A stretch of DNA of 64,000 bases from DASSUW01 sp963811895 (GCA_963811895.1 CAWETE010000016.1:124001-188000), one strand, 5' to 3'; positions 24,733-34,098 are shown, numbered from the stretch's first letter. Notes: generated from the sequence alone by a model not told the origin. Made by a program: numbers and translations.

Positions 24733-26142
24733 ATGCGGGCCAGGAAGACGTTGGTCGCCGTCACGGCGGCCACGGTCGCGACCGCCTGCTCGGCCGGCGC
24801 GGTGATCGCCGGCGGCGGTGGCCTCGCGCCCGACAACACGAAGGAGATCGCGCGGGCGCTGGACTCGGACCGGCCCAAGAACGTGATCCTGCTGATCGGC
24901 GACGGGACCGGCGACAGCGAGCTGACGATCGGCCGCTACTACCTCAACGGGGCCAACGGGCCTCCGATGGCGTACGAGACGCTGCCGTTCACCGGCGAGT
25001 ACCTCACGTGGACCCTCAAGTACGGGCCGGGTCCCGACTACGTCCCGGACTACGTCCCGGACTCGGCCCCGACGGCGGTCGCATGGTCGACCGGGAAGAA
25101 GACGGGCGACGCGCGGCTCTCGCAGGGGATGAGCACGGACCTGTCGGTGCCGGGCTCGAACGAAGGGTTCACGACGACGTTCGAGATCATGAAGGCGCGC
25201 GGCAAGGCGGTCGGCAACGTGACGACCTCCGAGCTCAGCGACGCGACGCCGGCGGCGCCGTCCTCGCACATCTCGCGCCGCGGGTGCCAGGGCCCGAACG
25301 ACACGCGGACCCTGTGCCCGACCGAGACGAAGGCCGCGGGCGGGCTCGGCTCGATCGTCGAGCAGCAGGTCGATCACCGGCTCGACGTGAACCTCGGCGG
25401 CGGCCGCGCGCAATACGAGGAGACGCTCGACAACAGCACCACGACCGTCGTCGACTACGCGAAGTCGAAGGGCTTCCAGTACGTGACCGACGCGGCCGGA
25501 CTGTCAGCGGTGGAGAGCGTGAAGGGCAGCCCCGTACTGGGTCTGTTCGCGCCGGTCAACCTGACCACGCAGTTCGCGCCGCTCATCGCGGCCCCGACGC
25601 CGGGCTCCGGCTCGCCGACCACCCGGTGCAACGAGGCCAACCGGCCCGAGAGCCAGCCGAGCCTCGCTGCCATGACCGAGAAGGCGATCGAGCTGCTCGA
25701 CGACGACCGCCAGGGGTTCTTCCTGCAGGTCGAGTCGGCGTCGATCGACAAGCGCGACCACGCGTCCGACCTGTGCGGGCAGATCGGCGAGACGCTGCAG
25801 CTCGACCAGGCGCTGAAGGTGGCGCTCGCGTACCAGCGGCGGCATCCGGACACGCTCGTCGTGCAGACCGCCGACCACGCGCACACGAGCCAGCTCGTGT
25901 CCGACACGGTCGACACGCCGGGCTTCTACGCCACGGTGCAGACCGTGGAAGGCGCCCCGCTGCGCGTCTCGTACGGGACCGGCAAGACGCCGTCCGGCCA
26001 GGCGCACACAGGAGCGCGCGTCCCGGTGGCGGCGATCGGTCCGCAGGCGTCGAACGTGATGGGGGTTCGCGACCAGACGGACCTGTTCTACACGCTGATC
26101 GGGCGCGGGAGGTCCTGGCGCCACCACGACTGGGACGACTGA
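24733..26142 (+). CDS. phoA: Secreted alkaline phosphatase (PhoA family)
   Basis: 469 residues. ATG 24733 with RBS GGAAGGAG; signal peptide (about 1-26). Active-site elements are all present: metal Asp D57 in LLIGDGTGDSE, nucleophile S111 in DSAPTAVAWSTGKKT, metal ligands in ESASIDKRDHASD, TADHAHTSQ and GQAHTGARV. It hydrolyses phosphomonoesters outside the cell with Zn/Mg. Cys pair GCQGPNDTRTLC may form a disulfide. Its stop is 3 bp from the 3' end of tRNA-Ala(TGC). No pho box was identified. Confidence 0.93.
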   Translation: MRARKTLVAVTAATVATACSAGAVIAGGGGLAPDNTKEIARALDSDRPKNVILLIGDGTGDSELTIGRYYLNGANGPPMAYETLPFTGEYLTWTLKYGPGPDYVPDYVPDSAPTAVAWSTGKKTGDARLSQGMSTDLSVPGSNEGFTTTFEIMKARGKAVGNVTTSELSDATPAAPSSHISRRGCQGPNDTRTLCPTETKAAGGLGSIVEQQVDHRLDVNLGGGRAQYEETLDNSTTTVVDYAKSKGFQYVTDAAGLSAVESVKGSPVLGLFAPVNLTTQFAPLIAAPTPGSGSPTTRCNEANRPESQPSLAAMTEKAIELLDDDRQGFFLQVESASIDKRDHASDLCGQIGETLQLDQALKVALAYQRRHPDTLVVQTADHAHTSQLVSDTVDTPGFYATVQTVEGAPLRVSYGTGKTPSGQAHTGARVPVAAIGPQASNVMGVRDQTDLFYTLIGRGRSWRHHDWDD

Positions 26143-26145
26143 CCA

Positions 26146-26217
26146 TGGAGGCGAGGGGAATCGAACCCCTACTTCAGCCTTGCAAAGGCCGCGTGCTCCC
26201 ATTACCACTACGCCCCC
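26146..26217 (-). tRNA. tRNA-Ala (TGC)
   Basis: Acceptor GGGGGCG/CGCCTCC, anticodon stem CGGCC/GGCTG with loop TTTGCAA (anticodon TGC, reading GCA/GCG), T arm AGGGG TTCGATT CCCCT. CCA not encoded. Two alanine isoacceptors are thus about 5 kb apart. Confidence 0.95.
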
Positions 26218-26245
26218 GCTGCCGCCCAACAGCTTAGGGGGAGGC

Positions 26246-26276
26246 GCCGCCGCCCCGGGGGTGACGGGGCGGCGGC
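26246..26276 (-). terminator. Terminator hairpin
   Basis: Perfect 12-bp stem (26246-26257 with 26265-26276) placed 16 bp beyond the stop of the minus-strand CHRD gene. Confidence 0.65.
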
Positions 26277-26291
26277 AGTTGGGTGAGGGGG

Positions 26292-26717
26292 TCAGTTCTT
26301 GGGCGGCTTGCGCAGCGTGCCCTGGACGGCGCCGCCCGGGAACGGGGTGGTGTGGACGTTCACGTAGTACCGGCGCGGCTTGCGCAGGATCCGCCGGATC
26401 AACGCCTTGCTCACGTCCTCCGTGCAGCCGGTGAAGCGGTCGCCGGACGCCGGCGCCTCGATCAGCCCGACGACGATGCCGCCGTCGGAGTGACGGTGGA
26501 TGTGCGCGGCGACGACGTCGTCGATGTCGCGCACGGTGATCGTGAAGCAGACGCGCTGCGTGGCGCGGTTGAGGCGCAGCTTGGCCTTCCCGCCCCCGTC
26601 GGCGTCCGTGGCGCTGCTGCCCTTCAAGTTCGCCTCGAGCCGCTTGACGGCAGCGCCCGCGGGCGCGGCGAGCACGAGTGTGGCGACGAGCGCCGCGATG
26701 ACCGGCAGCGTGCGCAT
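26292..26717 (-). CDS. Secreted CHRD-domain protein
   Basis: 141 residues. RBS GGAGG, ATG 26717, signal peptide (about 1-22, APAGA-AVK). The rest is one CHRD domain: LEANLKGSSATDADG, RVCFTITVRDIDDVVAAHIHRH, IVVGLIEAP and the closing YYVNVHTTPFPGGAVQGTL. CHRD domains occur in chordin and in many bacterial secreted proteins; their bacterial role is unknown. A disulfide between the two Cys is plausible. It follows the GGDEF gene by 29 bp on the same strand. Confidence 0.88.
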   Translation of the reverse strand: MRTLPVIAALVATLVLAAPAGAAVKRLEANLKGSSATDADGGGKAKLRLNRATQRVCFTITVRDIDDVVAAHIHRHSDGGIVVGLIEAPASGDRFTGCTEDVSKALIRRILRKPRRYYVNVHTTPFPGGAVQGTLRKPPKN

Positions 26718-26746
26718 TGGGACCTCCTCCGGGGTCGACGGAAGGG

Positions 26747-27737
26747 TTAACGCGCGGGCGAGGCCTGCGGTTCGACGCGGCGTCGCTTGGCGTCGTAGAG
26801 CGCGGCGTCGGCCGCGCGCGCCAGCTCGTCGGTCGTGTGGCCGTCGATCCCGTAGACGGCGGAGCCGACGGAGATCGCGATGCCGGCCGCGGTCGCGCAG
26901 GCGCTCGGCGGTGGCGGCGGCCCCGGCCAGGCCCGTGGCCGGCAGCAGGACGGCGAACTCGTCGCCGCCGATCCGCGCCACGGAGTCGATCTCGCGTAGC
27001 TCGCGCTTCAGCACCGCGGCCAGGTCCACGAGCGCGTCGTCGCCGGCCGCGTGGCCGTCGCGGTCATTGATCTGCTTGAAGTGGTCGACGTCGATCACCA
27101 GGGCCGCGAACGCCTCGCCGCTGCGACGGGCGCGGGCGAGCTCGTTGCCGCAGCGCTCCGCGAAGGCGCGCCGGTTGAGCAGCCCGGTGAGCGGATCGGT
27201 GGCGGCGGCGTGGCGCAGCTCGGCGACCAGGCGGTCGACTCGCTCGCTCAGGAGCCGGACCACCACGGCCGAGCCGGTGGCCAGGCCCATCGTGGTCAGC
27301 CAGCGGCTCGGGCCGATCGGGCCGGGGTCGATGGCCACGAGCGTCGCCGTGTAGGCGGCCGCCATGAAGACGAGGTGCCCGGCGGTGGCCCAGCGCCCGA
27401 GGTAGTACGCGGCGTAGAGCGTGACCCACAGGTAGTACATCTCGTCGCCGCCGGCCGCGCCGCCGTGGCGCTCGCCGTTGAAGAGCAGCCCGAACGAGAC
27501 GATGGTGGTGCCGGCGGCCACCCACAGGTGGACGGTCCAGAACGGGAGGCGATCGCCGAGGGTCAGCAGGAGCGCCGTGAGCAGCGTGCTGCCCACGACC
27601 ACGAAGGCCAGGCCCTCGGTCTCGAGCTGTGGCTGGTGCGGCGCGACGATGCTGACAGCCGAGATCGCGCTGCCGACTCCGAACAGGAGGGCTGCGACAC
27701 GGACCATCTGGCGTTTGCGGAGCGAATCGCCCATCAC
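26747..27737 (-). CDS. Membrane GGDEF diguanylate cyclase (single-base frameshift)
   Basis: N-terminal MASE-like membrane region with about six TM helices (about 10-165), then GGDEF: AATDPLTGLLNRRAFAERC, VIDVDHFKQINDRDGH and the active-site ARIGGDEFAVLLP. The frame breaks near 26897 (AERL then CGCGACC); skipping one base restores ATAAGIAISVGSAVYGIDG and ADAALYDAKRR to TAA at 26747-26749, a 329-residue protein. Likely a base-call error since the remainder is intact. Start GTG 27737 or ATG 27734. It follows the deacetylase gene by 7 bp. Confidence 0.85.
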
Positions 27738-27744
27738 CTCTTTG

Positions 27745-28647
27745 TCATCGGCAGCCGGGTACGGGCGTGGAACGGCTGGTCACAGCGCGGACAGTCGCGG
27801 CGTTGATGTCCACCGTGTCGCGCACGTCCTCCGCGTATCCGCCGGCGAGCACGACGCAGACCGCGACGCCCGCCGCGCGTAGGCGATCGAGCACCAGCTC
27901 GTCGCGCGCGAGCAGGCCTTCCTTGGTCAGCGCCAGCCGCCCGAGCCGGTCGCCGTGCCACGGGTCGGCGCCCGCCAGGTAGAAGGCGAGCTCGGCCTCC
28001 GCGAGCGGGATCGCGTGGTCGAGGGCCTGCCCCAGCGCCGTGAGGTAGTCGTCGTCTCCGGTGCCGCTCTCCAGGTCGACGTCGAGGTCCGAGGGGATCC
28101 GCTTGAACGGATAGTTGCGGGCGCCGTGCAGGGACAGCGTGAAGCAGTCCGGGTCGCCGCCGAGGAGGTCCGCCGTGCCGTCGCCCTGGTGGACGTCGCA
28201 GTCGACGACCAGCGCGCGCCGCACGCGGCCCTCCGCGCGCATCCGCGACAGCGCCACGGCGACGTCGTTGAAGAGGCAGTAGCCGCGAGCGAAGTCGCGC
28301 CCGGCGTGGTGCGTGCCGCCGCCCAGGTTCATGCCGAGCCCCTGCTCGAGCGCCAGGCCGGCCGCCGCCACCGTCCCGCCGACCGACCGCCGGCCGCGCT
28401 CCACCAGCGCCTCCGACCACGGGATCCCCAGCCCGCGCTCCTCGCGCACGCTCAGGCCGCCGCTGCGGATGCGCTCGATCAGCGCCGGCTCGTGGACGGC
28501 CTCCAGCCACTCCCACGGCACCGGCTCGGCCTCCCGCACCTCGACCTCGTCCTCCACGCGCTCCCGCAGCAGCGTGTACTTCTCGATCGGGAAGCGGTTG
28601 TGCTCAGGGAGCGGGAAGCGCCATTGATCGTGGGTCCAGACGATCAC
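27745..28647 (-). CDS. Histone deacetylase/AcuC-family amidohydrolase
   Basis: 300 residues. Conserved zinc-hydrolase motifs: GGGTHHAGRDFARGYCLFNDVA (His pair and Tyr/Cys region), VVDCDVHQGDGT (metal Asp and His), FTLSLH, and YLAGADPWHGDRLG (metal Asp), ending in VLAGGYA. Bacterial members deacetylate acetyl-lysine enzymes or acetylpolyamines. In an operon with two acyl-CoA dehydrogenases and a diguanylate cyclase (ATGA overlap upstream), it could control acyl-CoA metabolism by protein deacetylation, but this is inferred. Confidence 0.9.
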   Translation of the reverse strand: MIVWTHDQWRFPLPEHNRFPIEKYTLLRERVEDEVEVREAEPVPWEWLEAVHEPALIERIRSGGLSVREERGLGIPWSEALVERGRRSVGGTVAAAGLALEQGLGMNLGGGTHHAGRDFARGYCLFNDVAVALSRMRAEGRVRRALVVDCDVHQGDGTADLLGGDPDCFTLSLHGARNYPFKRIPSDLDVDLESGTGDDDYLTALGQALDHAIPLAEAELAFYLAGADPWHGDRLGRLALTKEGLLARDELVLDRLRAAGVAVCVVLAGGYAEDVRDTVDINAATVRAVTSRSTPVPGCR

Positions 28648-29693
28648 GCAGCCGCGGCGAACAGCTCATCCGCGACCCGGGCGGAGGCGCCGGCCGTGCC
28701 GCCCAGCAGCCGCCGCGAGAGCTGCGCGCGGCGGTAGTAGAGCGGCGCGTCGTGCTCCCAGGTGGCCCCGATGCCGCCGTGGACCGAGATCTGCGCCCGC
28801 GTGGCGTGGTCGACGGCGCCGCCCGCCGCGGTGCGGAACGCCGCGCTGGCCAGCGCCAGCTCGTCCGGCCGGTCCTGCCACGCCCAGCCGGCGTAGAACA
28901 TCAGCGAGCGGGCGTTCTCCAGCCGCCGCAGGATCTCCACCAGCTCGTGCTTGACCGCCTGGTAGGAGCCGATCGCGCGGCCGAACGTGAAGCGCTCCTT
29001 GGCGTAGGCGACCGAGCGCTCGAGCGCGACCTCGACGGCGCCGACCGACTCGGCGGCGATCAGCGCCTGGGCCAGGTGCCACGCGGCCGCCGCGTCGGCG
29101 CCCTCGATCTCGCTCGCGGGCCCGCCGCTGAAGCGCACGTGCCCGAGCGAGCGCGTGGCGTCGTAGCGCGGCGCCGGCTCGACCTCGAAGTCCTCGGTCA
29201 TCACGACCCGGCCGTCCGCGCAGACGACGATCAGCATGTCGGCGCCGGGCGCGTCGGGCACCCAGGCGACCTCGCCGGTCAGCTTCCCGCCCTCGAACAC
29301 CGGCGCGGGCGCGCGGCGCAGGCCCTCGCGCGGGTCGGTCGTCCAGTCGGCGGGGTCGGCGGCCACGAACGCGGCGCGCAGCGTCCCGTCGGCGAGCGCC
29401 TCGTCCTGGTACAGCAGCGTGGCGGGCAGGTGGCCGAGCAGCGGTACCGAGGCGAGCACGCGACCGAGCTCGGCGAACACGAGCATCGCCTCCATCGCGC
29501 CGAGCCCGGCGCCGCCGCGCTCCTCGGAGACGAGCATGCCGGTCCAGCCGGCCTCGACGGCGATCGGCCAGAGGTCCGGCAGCTCGGCGCCGTCGAGCGC
29601 CTCGCGCGCGGCCTCGACCGTCTTCACGCGCCCGAGCGCACCGCGCGCCGCGTCCTGCAGGAACTGCTGCTCGTCGGAGAGGGCGAAGTTCAC
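28644..29693 (-). CDS. Acyl-CoA dehydrogenase (short subunit)
   Basis: 349 residues. ACAD fold: MNFALSDEQQFLQDAARG, AWVPDAPGADMLIV, and the C-terminal helical domain (YAKERFTFGRAIGSYQAVKH, QISVHGGIGATWEHDAPLYYRRAQ). Its start overlaps the stop of a longer ACAD by 4 bp. Such unequal pairs form alpha2beta2 heterotetramers in actinobacteria (as FadE/ChsE pairs), oxidising bulky or branched CoA thioesters. The substrate here is not identifiable. Confidence 0.93.
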   Translation of the reverse strand: MNFALSDEQQFLQDAARGALGRVKTVEAAREALDGAELPDLWPIAVEAGWTGMLVSEERGGAGLGAMEAMLVFAELGRVLASVPLLGHLPATLLYQDEALADGTLRAAFVAADPADWTTDPREGLRRAPAPVFEGGKLTGEVAWVPDAPGADMLIVVCADGRVVMTEDFEVEPAPRYDATRSLGHVRFSGGPASEIEGADAAAAWHLAQALIAAESVGAVEVALERSVAYAKERFTFGRAIGSYQAVKHELVEILRRLENARSLMFYAGWAWQDRPDELALASAAFRTAAGGAVDHATRAQISVHGGIGATWEHDAPLYYRRAQLSRRLLGGTAGASARVADELFAAAA

Positions 29694-30910
29694 GACGCCA
29701 CCCCCTCGCGCTCGCGGGCGCGCAGCTCGCTGAACGGCACGCCCTTGTCGAGTCGTGGCTCGGGCGGCAGGCCGAGCACCCGCTCGCCGACCATCGAGCG
29801 CAGGATCTCCTCGGTGCCGCCGGCCGACTTGAGCCCCGGCATGTCCGACACCAGCGTCCCGAACCGCTCCTCCGACAGCGCCTCCGGGCCGAGCACGTCG
29901 CAGATCAGCTCGCCGGCGGCGATGGCGGCGCGGATCGTGGTCACCTTGGCCAGCGCCGCCTCGGGGCCCGGGATGCGACCCTGCTGGAGCGTGGTCAGCG
30001 TGCGGTAGCCGAGGAAGCGCAGGGCCAGGAACTCGGAGGCGATCTCGCCGAAGCGGTGGCGGACCTCGTCGTCGCGGATCGCATGCTCGTCACCGGCCAG
30101 AGCGGAGGCGAAGCGATCTGCGCGCCAGCCGAAGCCCTCGCCGCCGAGGCCGATCGCCACTCGCTCGAACATCAGCGTGGTCATCGCGACGCCCCAGCCG
30201 CCGTTGACGGGCCCGACCTCGCTGCCGGGCGGCAGCTGCACGTCGTCGAAGAAGACCTCGTTGAAGTGCGCCTCGCCGGAGATCTGCCGCAGCGGCCGCA
30301 CCGTGACGCCCTCGGCGTCCATCGGCACGATGAACATGGTCAGGCCCTTGTGCTTGGGCACGTCGGTGTCGGTGCGGGCCAGCAGCAGGCCGAAGGCCGC
30401 GTGCTGCGCGTTGGTGGTCCACACCTTCTGGCCGGACAGCCGCCAGCCGCCGTCCTCCTCCCGCCGCGCGCGCGACTGGATTCCCGCCAGGTCCGAACCC
30501 GCTGCCGGCTCGGAGAAGAGCTGGCACCACACCTCGTCGGCGGTCAGCATCGAGCCGATGTGGCGCTGCTTCTGGTCCTCGTCGCCGTGGGCGATGATCG
30601 TCGGGCCGAGCATCCCGACGCCGATCACGTCGAAGATCCCCGGCACGCCCGCGCGCCCGATCTCCTGGTTGACGACGACATGGTGCAGCGGGCCGAGGCC
30701 CTGGCCGCCGTACTCGGCCGGCCAGGTCACGGCGGCCAGCCCCGCCTCGGCCAGCTTGCGCTGCCACTCGCGGTGGGCGGCGACGGCCTCGTGCTCGTCG
30801 CGGATGGCGTCGTCGCCGCGCAGGATCGGCGCCTCACCCTTGTGCTCGTCGAGCCACGAGCGGACCCTCGCGCGGTACTCGGCCAGCTCGGGCGTGTCGT
30901 TGAGATCCAT
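29690..30910 (-). CDS. Acyl-CoA dehydrogenase (long subunit)
   Basis: 406 residues. N-terminal helical domain (HREWQRKLAEAGLAAVTWP, EYGGQGLGPLHHVVV), the FAD-binding beta domain (WCQLFSEPAAGSDLAG, GWRLSGQKVWTTNAQHA) and C-terminal domain. First gene of a four- to five-gene operon (ACAD, ACAD, deacetylase, GGDEF, possibly CHRD). The start ATG 30910 lies 6 nt after a TAGCGT box, indicating a leaderless transcript. Same heterotetramer inference as its partner. Confidence 0.93.
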   Translation of the reverse strand: MDLNDTPELAEYRARVRSWLDEHKGEAPILRGDDAIRDEHEAVAAHREWQRKLAEAGLAAVTWPAEYGGQGLGPLHHVVVNQEIGRAGVPGIFDVIGVGMLGPTIIAHGDEDQKQRHIGSMLTADEVWCQLFSEPAAGSDLAGIQSRARREEDGGWRLSGQKVWTTNAQHAAFGLLLARTDTDVPKHKGLTMFIVPMDAEGVTVRPLRQISGEAHFNEVFFDDVQLPPGSEVGPVNGGWGVAMTTLMFERVAIGLGGEGFGWRADRFASALAGDEHAIRDDEVRHRFGEIASEFLALRFLGYRTLTTLQQGRIPGPEAALAKVTTIRAAIAAGELICDVLGPEALSEERFGTLVSDMPGLKSAGGTEEILRSMVGERVLGLPPEPRLDKGVPFSELRAREREGVAS

Positions 30911-30964
30911 GCCCGAACGCTACTCGACCTCGACTGGCCGGTCAGCCAGTAGCGTGACCGCAGC
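30911..30964. promoter_or_regulatory. Divergent promoter with a palindromic operator-like centre
   Basis: Two outward TAGCGT boxes (30917-30922 minus; 30950-30955 plus) lie in a 7-bp perfect inverted repeat CGCTACT/AGTAGCG (30918-30924, 30948-30954). Between them sits GACTGGCCGGTC (30932-30943), a near-perfect palindrome of TetR-operator type. This could let one repressor control both the fatty-acyl operon and the phosphodiesterase gene; no TetR gene lies nearby. Confidence 0.5.
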
Positions 30965-31999
30965 GTGCGCACGTTCGCCGACATCCCGGTCACCGTGGAG
31001 CGGCTGCTGGGCTCCGGCGAGCGCGACCGGGTCGGCGTGATCCTGCTCGACGCCTTCGGCCGGCGCTTCCTCGAGCGCCACGCCGAGCACCCGTTCCTGC
31101 GCCGGCTCGAGGTGACCGAGCTGAGCACGCAGTTCCCCCCGACCACGACGGCGCACGTCACCACGATGCACACCGGCCGCCCCGTCGGCGAGCACCGGCT
31201 CTACGAGTGGCACGTCCACGAGCCGGCGCTCGACGCGATCATCACGCCGCTGCTCTTCTCGTTCGCGGACGATCCCGAGCGCGACACCCTTCGCGGCGTC
31301 CTGGACCCCGCCGCCCTGCTGGACGGCGACACGCTCTACGAGCGGCTGCCGGTGCCTTCGACGGTCCTCCAGCCCGCCGCCTTCTCGCCCTCGACCTATG
31401 ACCGCGTCGCCGCCCGCGGCGCCCGGTTCGCGCCGCACGGGACGCTGAGCGAGGGCGTCGAGGCCTTCTGGTCGGCGCTCTCCGAGCCCGGCTACGCGTA
31501 CCTGTACTGGGACCAGATCGATGCCATGGGCCACATGTACGGCCCTGACTCGCGCGAGTTCGACGCCGCCGCCCTGGAGGCTCTCGACACGCTCGAGCGG
31601 GGCCTGCGTGAGACGGGCGCGCTGGTGCTGGTCACGGCCGATCACGGCCAGGTGGCCACGAATCCCTTCCGCGTCGACTGGCTCGACGAGCTGTGGCCCG
31701 AGCTGCCCGGCCTGCTGACCCATCGCCCGGCAGGCTCGCCGCGCGACGTGTTCCTCCACACGAACGAGCCCGACGAGGTCATCGCGGGGCTCGCGTCACG
31801 CCTCGAAGGCGCGCAGGTCTGCCGCGCGTCCGACCTCGTGGCGCCGGGCCCCCGGTCGGCCGACGTGTGCGTGCTGCCGGCGCCCGGCCGCATGGCCTGG
31901 CTGCGCCCCTACGCCGGCCGCACGACGAGCTTCCGCGGCCACCACGGCGGGCTTCACCCCGACGAGACCGAGACCTGGGTCGGGACGCTCTACTCGTAG
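30965..31999 (+). CDS. Type I phosphodiesterase/nucleotide pyrophosphatase-family hydrolase
   Basis: 344 residues, GTG start. Alkaline-phosphatase-superfamily elements: GVILLDAFGRRFLE (metal Asp), FPPTTTAHVTTMHTG (nucleophile Thr), YLYWDQIDAMGHMYGPDS (DxxxHxxG) and LVTADHGQV (DH), with a last His near GHHGGLHPDE. No signal peptide, so probably cytoplasmic. Family members cleave phosphodiesters of nucleotides, lipids or phosphonates; substrate unknown. Confidence 0.88.
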   Translation: MRTFADIPVTVERLLGSGERDRVGVILLDAFGRRFLERHAEHPFLRRLEVTELSTQFPPTTTAHVTTMHTGRPVGEHRLYEWHVHEPALDAIITPLLFSFADDPERDTLRGVLDPAALLDGDTLYERLPVPSTVLQPAAFSPSTYDRVAARGARFAPHGTLSEGVEAFWSALSEPGYAYLYWDQIDAMGHMYGPDSREFDAAALEALDTLERGLRETGALVLVTADHGQVATNPFRVDWLDELWPELPGLLTHRPAGSPRDVFLHTNEPDEVIAGLASRLEGAQVCRASDLVAPGPRSADVCVLPAPGRMAWLRPYAGRTTSFRGHHGGLHPDETETWVGTLYS

Positions 32000-32926
32000 A
32001 CGACGAGCTCGGGCCGCGGCTTCATCCGCAGCACCTGGCGGGGCGTCATGAGGTCCGTGTCCTCCTCGTAGAACAGCTTGAAGCCGTGGTGGAACTCCTT
32101 CGCCTCGCGCGTGAAGTCGCGGTACTTGGCCTTCTTGATCTCCTGGCCGCCGAAGCCGTCGACGTTGAGGACCAAGTCGAGCCCGTCGCGCTGCTTGAGC
32201 CGCGTGTGGTCGACCATGTCGTCGGTGAACTGGTGGATGACGAACAGCTTCTCGGGCAGGTCGCCCTCCGTCGACGAGCTCGGCCAGCCAGGCCGACGTG
32301 GCGTTGACCTCGCGTGACGCGACGCTGCCGATCACCTGTCCGGGGACCTGGCCTTCGGTGACCCGCCACTCGGGGTCGAGCGCGAGGCCGACGTCCGGCT
32401 CCTTGAGCCACTTCTCGAGCCGGGTGGTCTCCGTGAAGAAGTCCGAGCGCCCGGGCTGGATGTCGAGCAGCAGCAGCGCCTTGGCGCGGCGGGCGGCGCG
32501 CAGGTAGCGCCGGATCACCGCGTCCTCCTGGCGCGAGCGGTACATGCCGTCGTCGCCGGGATCGGCGTTGGCGATCACGGCGATCAGCTCGAGCGCGGGC
32601 AGCTCGGCGCGGTCGTCGCGGCGATAGCGGCGTGCCTCGCGCGCGAGCCGGCGGGCCGCGCCGCGCGGCGTGCCGATGCCCAGCGCGCCGAGCTCGCGGC
32701 TCTGCGGGGCGCCGTAGAAGGCCACCACGCGGTGCTCGGGCAGCACGCTGCGCCCGCCGCGCGGCAGCTCGGGCGGCGCCGGCGGCGCCTGGGCCGACGA
32801 GGCGGGCTCTTGGTTGTCGCTGTCATCGCCGTTGCCGAGCAGCAGCGCGGCCACGATGAGCACGGCGGCAAGCACGCCCAGCGCCGTCAGACGGCGGCGC
32901 CAGATGATGTGACGTGGCGCGTTCAC
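31990..32926 (-). CDS. Membrane-anchored extracytoplasmic hypothetical protein (single-base frameshift)
   Basis: GTG 32926; an uncleaved signal/TM helix (about 12-32) and Pro/Ser linker, then a domain with VVAFYGAPQSRELGALG, LIAVIANADPGDDGMYR, KALLLLDIQPGRSDF, VGLALDPEW and, after the shift, FVIHQFTDDM and LVLNVDGFGG. Strand-helix alternation suggests a TIM-barrel/glycosidase-like fold. The frame breaks near 32270 (GACGGAGGG); dropping one base gives a continuous 311-residue protein. Homologous architecture is widespread in actinobacteria, function unknown. Overlaps the phosphodiesterase stop by 10 bp. Confidence 0.75.
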
Positions 32927-32961
32927 GGGGGGTCGCCTACCCGCGTCCTAGCGGGGGCAGG

Positions 32962-32967
32962 CATTAT
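32962..32967 (+). promoter_or_regulatory. -10-like box of the M20 peptidase gene
   Basis: CATTAT lies 6 nt before the GTG at 32974, with no Shine-Dalgarno, matching the leaderless pattern of other genes here. Confidence 0.4.
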
Positions 32968-32973
32968 GCCGGG

Positions 32974-34098
32974 GTGGACGTCGACGCCCTCGTGAGCTTC
33001 GCGAAGCGCCTCGTGGGCACCGAGAGCCCGTCCGGCCAGGAGGGCGCCGTGGCGGCGCTCGTGCGCGAGGAGATGGAGCGTCTCGGCTACGCCGTGGAAG
33101 TGGACGAGCTCGGGACGGTCACCGGCACGCTCGGCGCCGGAGACGGCCCATGCGTGCTGCTCGACGCCCACATGGACACCGTCGGGGTCACCGACCGCGC
33201 GGCCTGGTCGGCCGATCCGGCGGGCGAGCTGCGCGACGGGAGGCTGTACGGGCGCGGGTCGGTCGACATGAAGGGCCCGCTGGCGGCGCTCGTGCACGGC
33301 GCCGCGGCGGCTGCGGCGCGCGGCCGCGTGGTCGTGTCGGCCTCGATCGCCGAGGAGATGATCGAGGGCTACGCCACGGTCGAGGTGGCGCGGCGCGTGC
33401 GGCCCGACGTGGCGGTGATCTGCGAGCCCTCGCACCGCACGGTGGTGGTCGGGCAGCGCGGGCGGGCGGAGCTGATCGTGGAGGTCGAGGGCCGCCCGTC
33501 GCACTCGTCGCGGCCGGACCTCGGCGTCAACGCGGTCGAGGCGATGGCCGACGTGCTGGTCGCGGCGCGCGGGCTGGAGCTGCCCGAGCACCCGGCGCTC
33601 GGCCCCGCGATCCTCGTCGTCACCGACGTGGTGAGCCGGCCCTATCCGGCGCTGTCGGTGCTTCCCGACCGCTGCACGGCGACCTTCGACCGGCGGACGC
33701 TGCCCGGCGAGGGAGAGGACGAGGTGCTCGCTCAGCTGCGCGACGCCGCCGAGGCGGCCGTCGCGCCGCACGGCGCGACCGTGCAAGTGGCGATCGGCCT
33801 CGATCGCTTCGACGCCTACACGGGCACGCCGGTCGAGGCGCGCAACTTCGCGCCCGCCTGGTACACGGGCGCCGACGCTCCGGTCGCCCGCGCGGCGCTC
33901 GGCGCGGTGGGCGGCGAGCCCGGCCACTGGCTGTTCTGCACCAACGGCAGCGGGACGGCGGCGCTCGGGATCCCCACGATCGGCTTCGGACCGGGCGACG
34001 AGACGCTCGCCCACCGCGTCGACGAGCACATCGAGCTCTCCGAGCTGGAGGCCGGCGCGCGCGACTACGCCGCGCTGGTCGAGGCGCTCACGGCATGA
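32974..34098 (+). CDS. YgeY-like M20 metallohydrolase
   Basis: 374 residues from GTG 32974. M20 motifs: LLDAHMDTVG (His and Asp ligands), YGRGSVDMKG (bridging Asp), IAEEMIEG (catalytic Glu pair), CEPSHRT, and C-terminal His in ETLAHRVDEHI. Dimerisation insert about 175-285. Members are di-zinc dipeptidase- or deacylase-like. It overlaps by ATGA a diaminopropionate ammonia-lyase-like gene, the same pairing as ygeX-ygeY of E. coli, which argues for the YgeY subgroup acting on an N-acylated or carbamoylated amino acid. Confidence 0.88.
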   Translation: MDVDALVSFAKRLVGTESPSGQEGAVAALVREEMERLGYAVEVDELGTVTGTLGAGDGPCVLLDAHMDTVGVTDRAAWSADPAGELRDGRLYGRGSVDMKGPLAALVHGAAAAAARGRVVVSASIAEEMIEGYATVEVARRVRPDVAVICEPSHRTVVVGQRGRAELIVEVEGRPSHSSRPDLGVNAVEAMADVLVAARGLELPEHPALGPAILVVTDVVSRPYPALSVLPDRCTATFDRRTLPGEGEDEVLAQLRDAAEAAVAPHGATVQVAIGLDRFDAYTGTPVEARNFAPAWYTGADAPVARAALGAVGGEPGHWLFCTNGSGTAALGIPTIGFGPGDETLAHRVDEHIELSELEAGARDYAALVEALTA

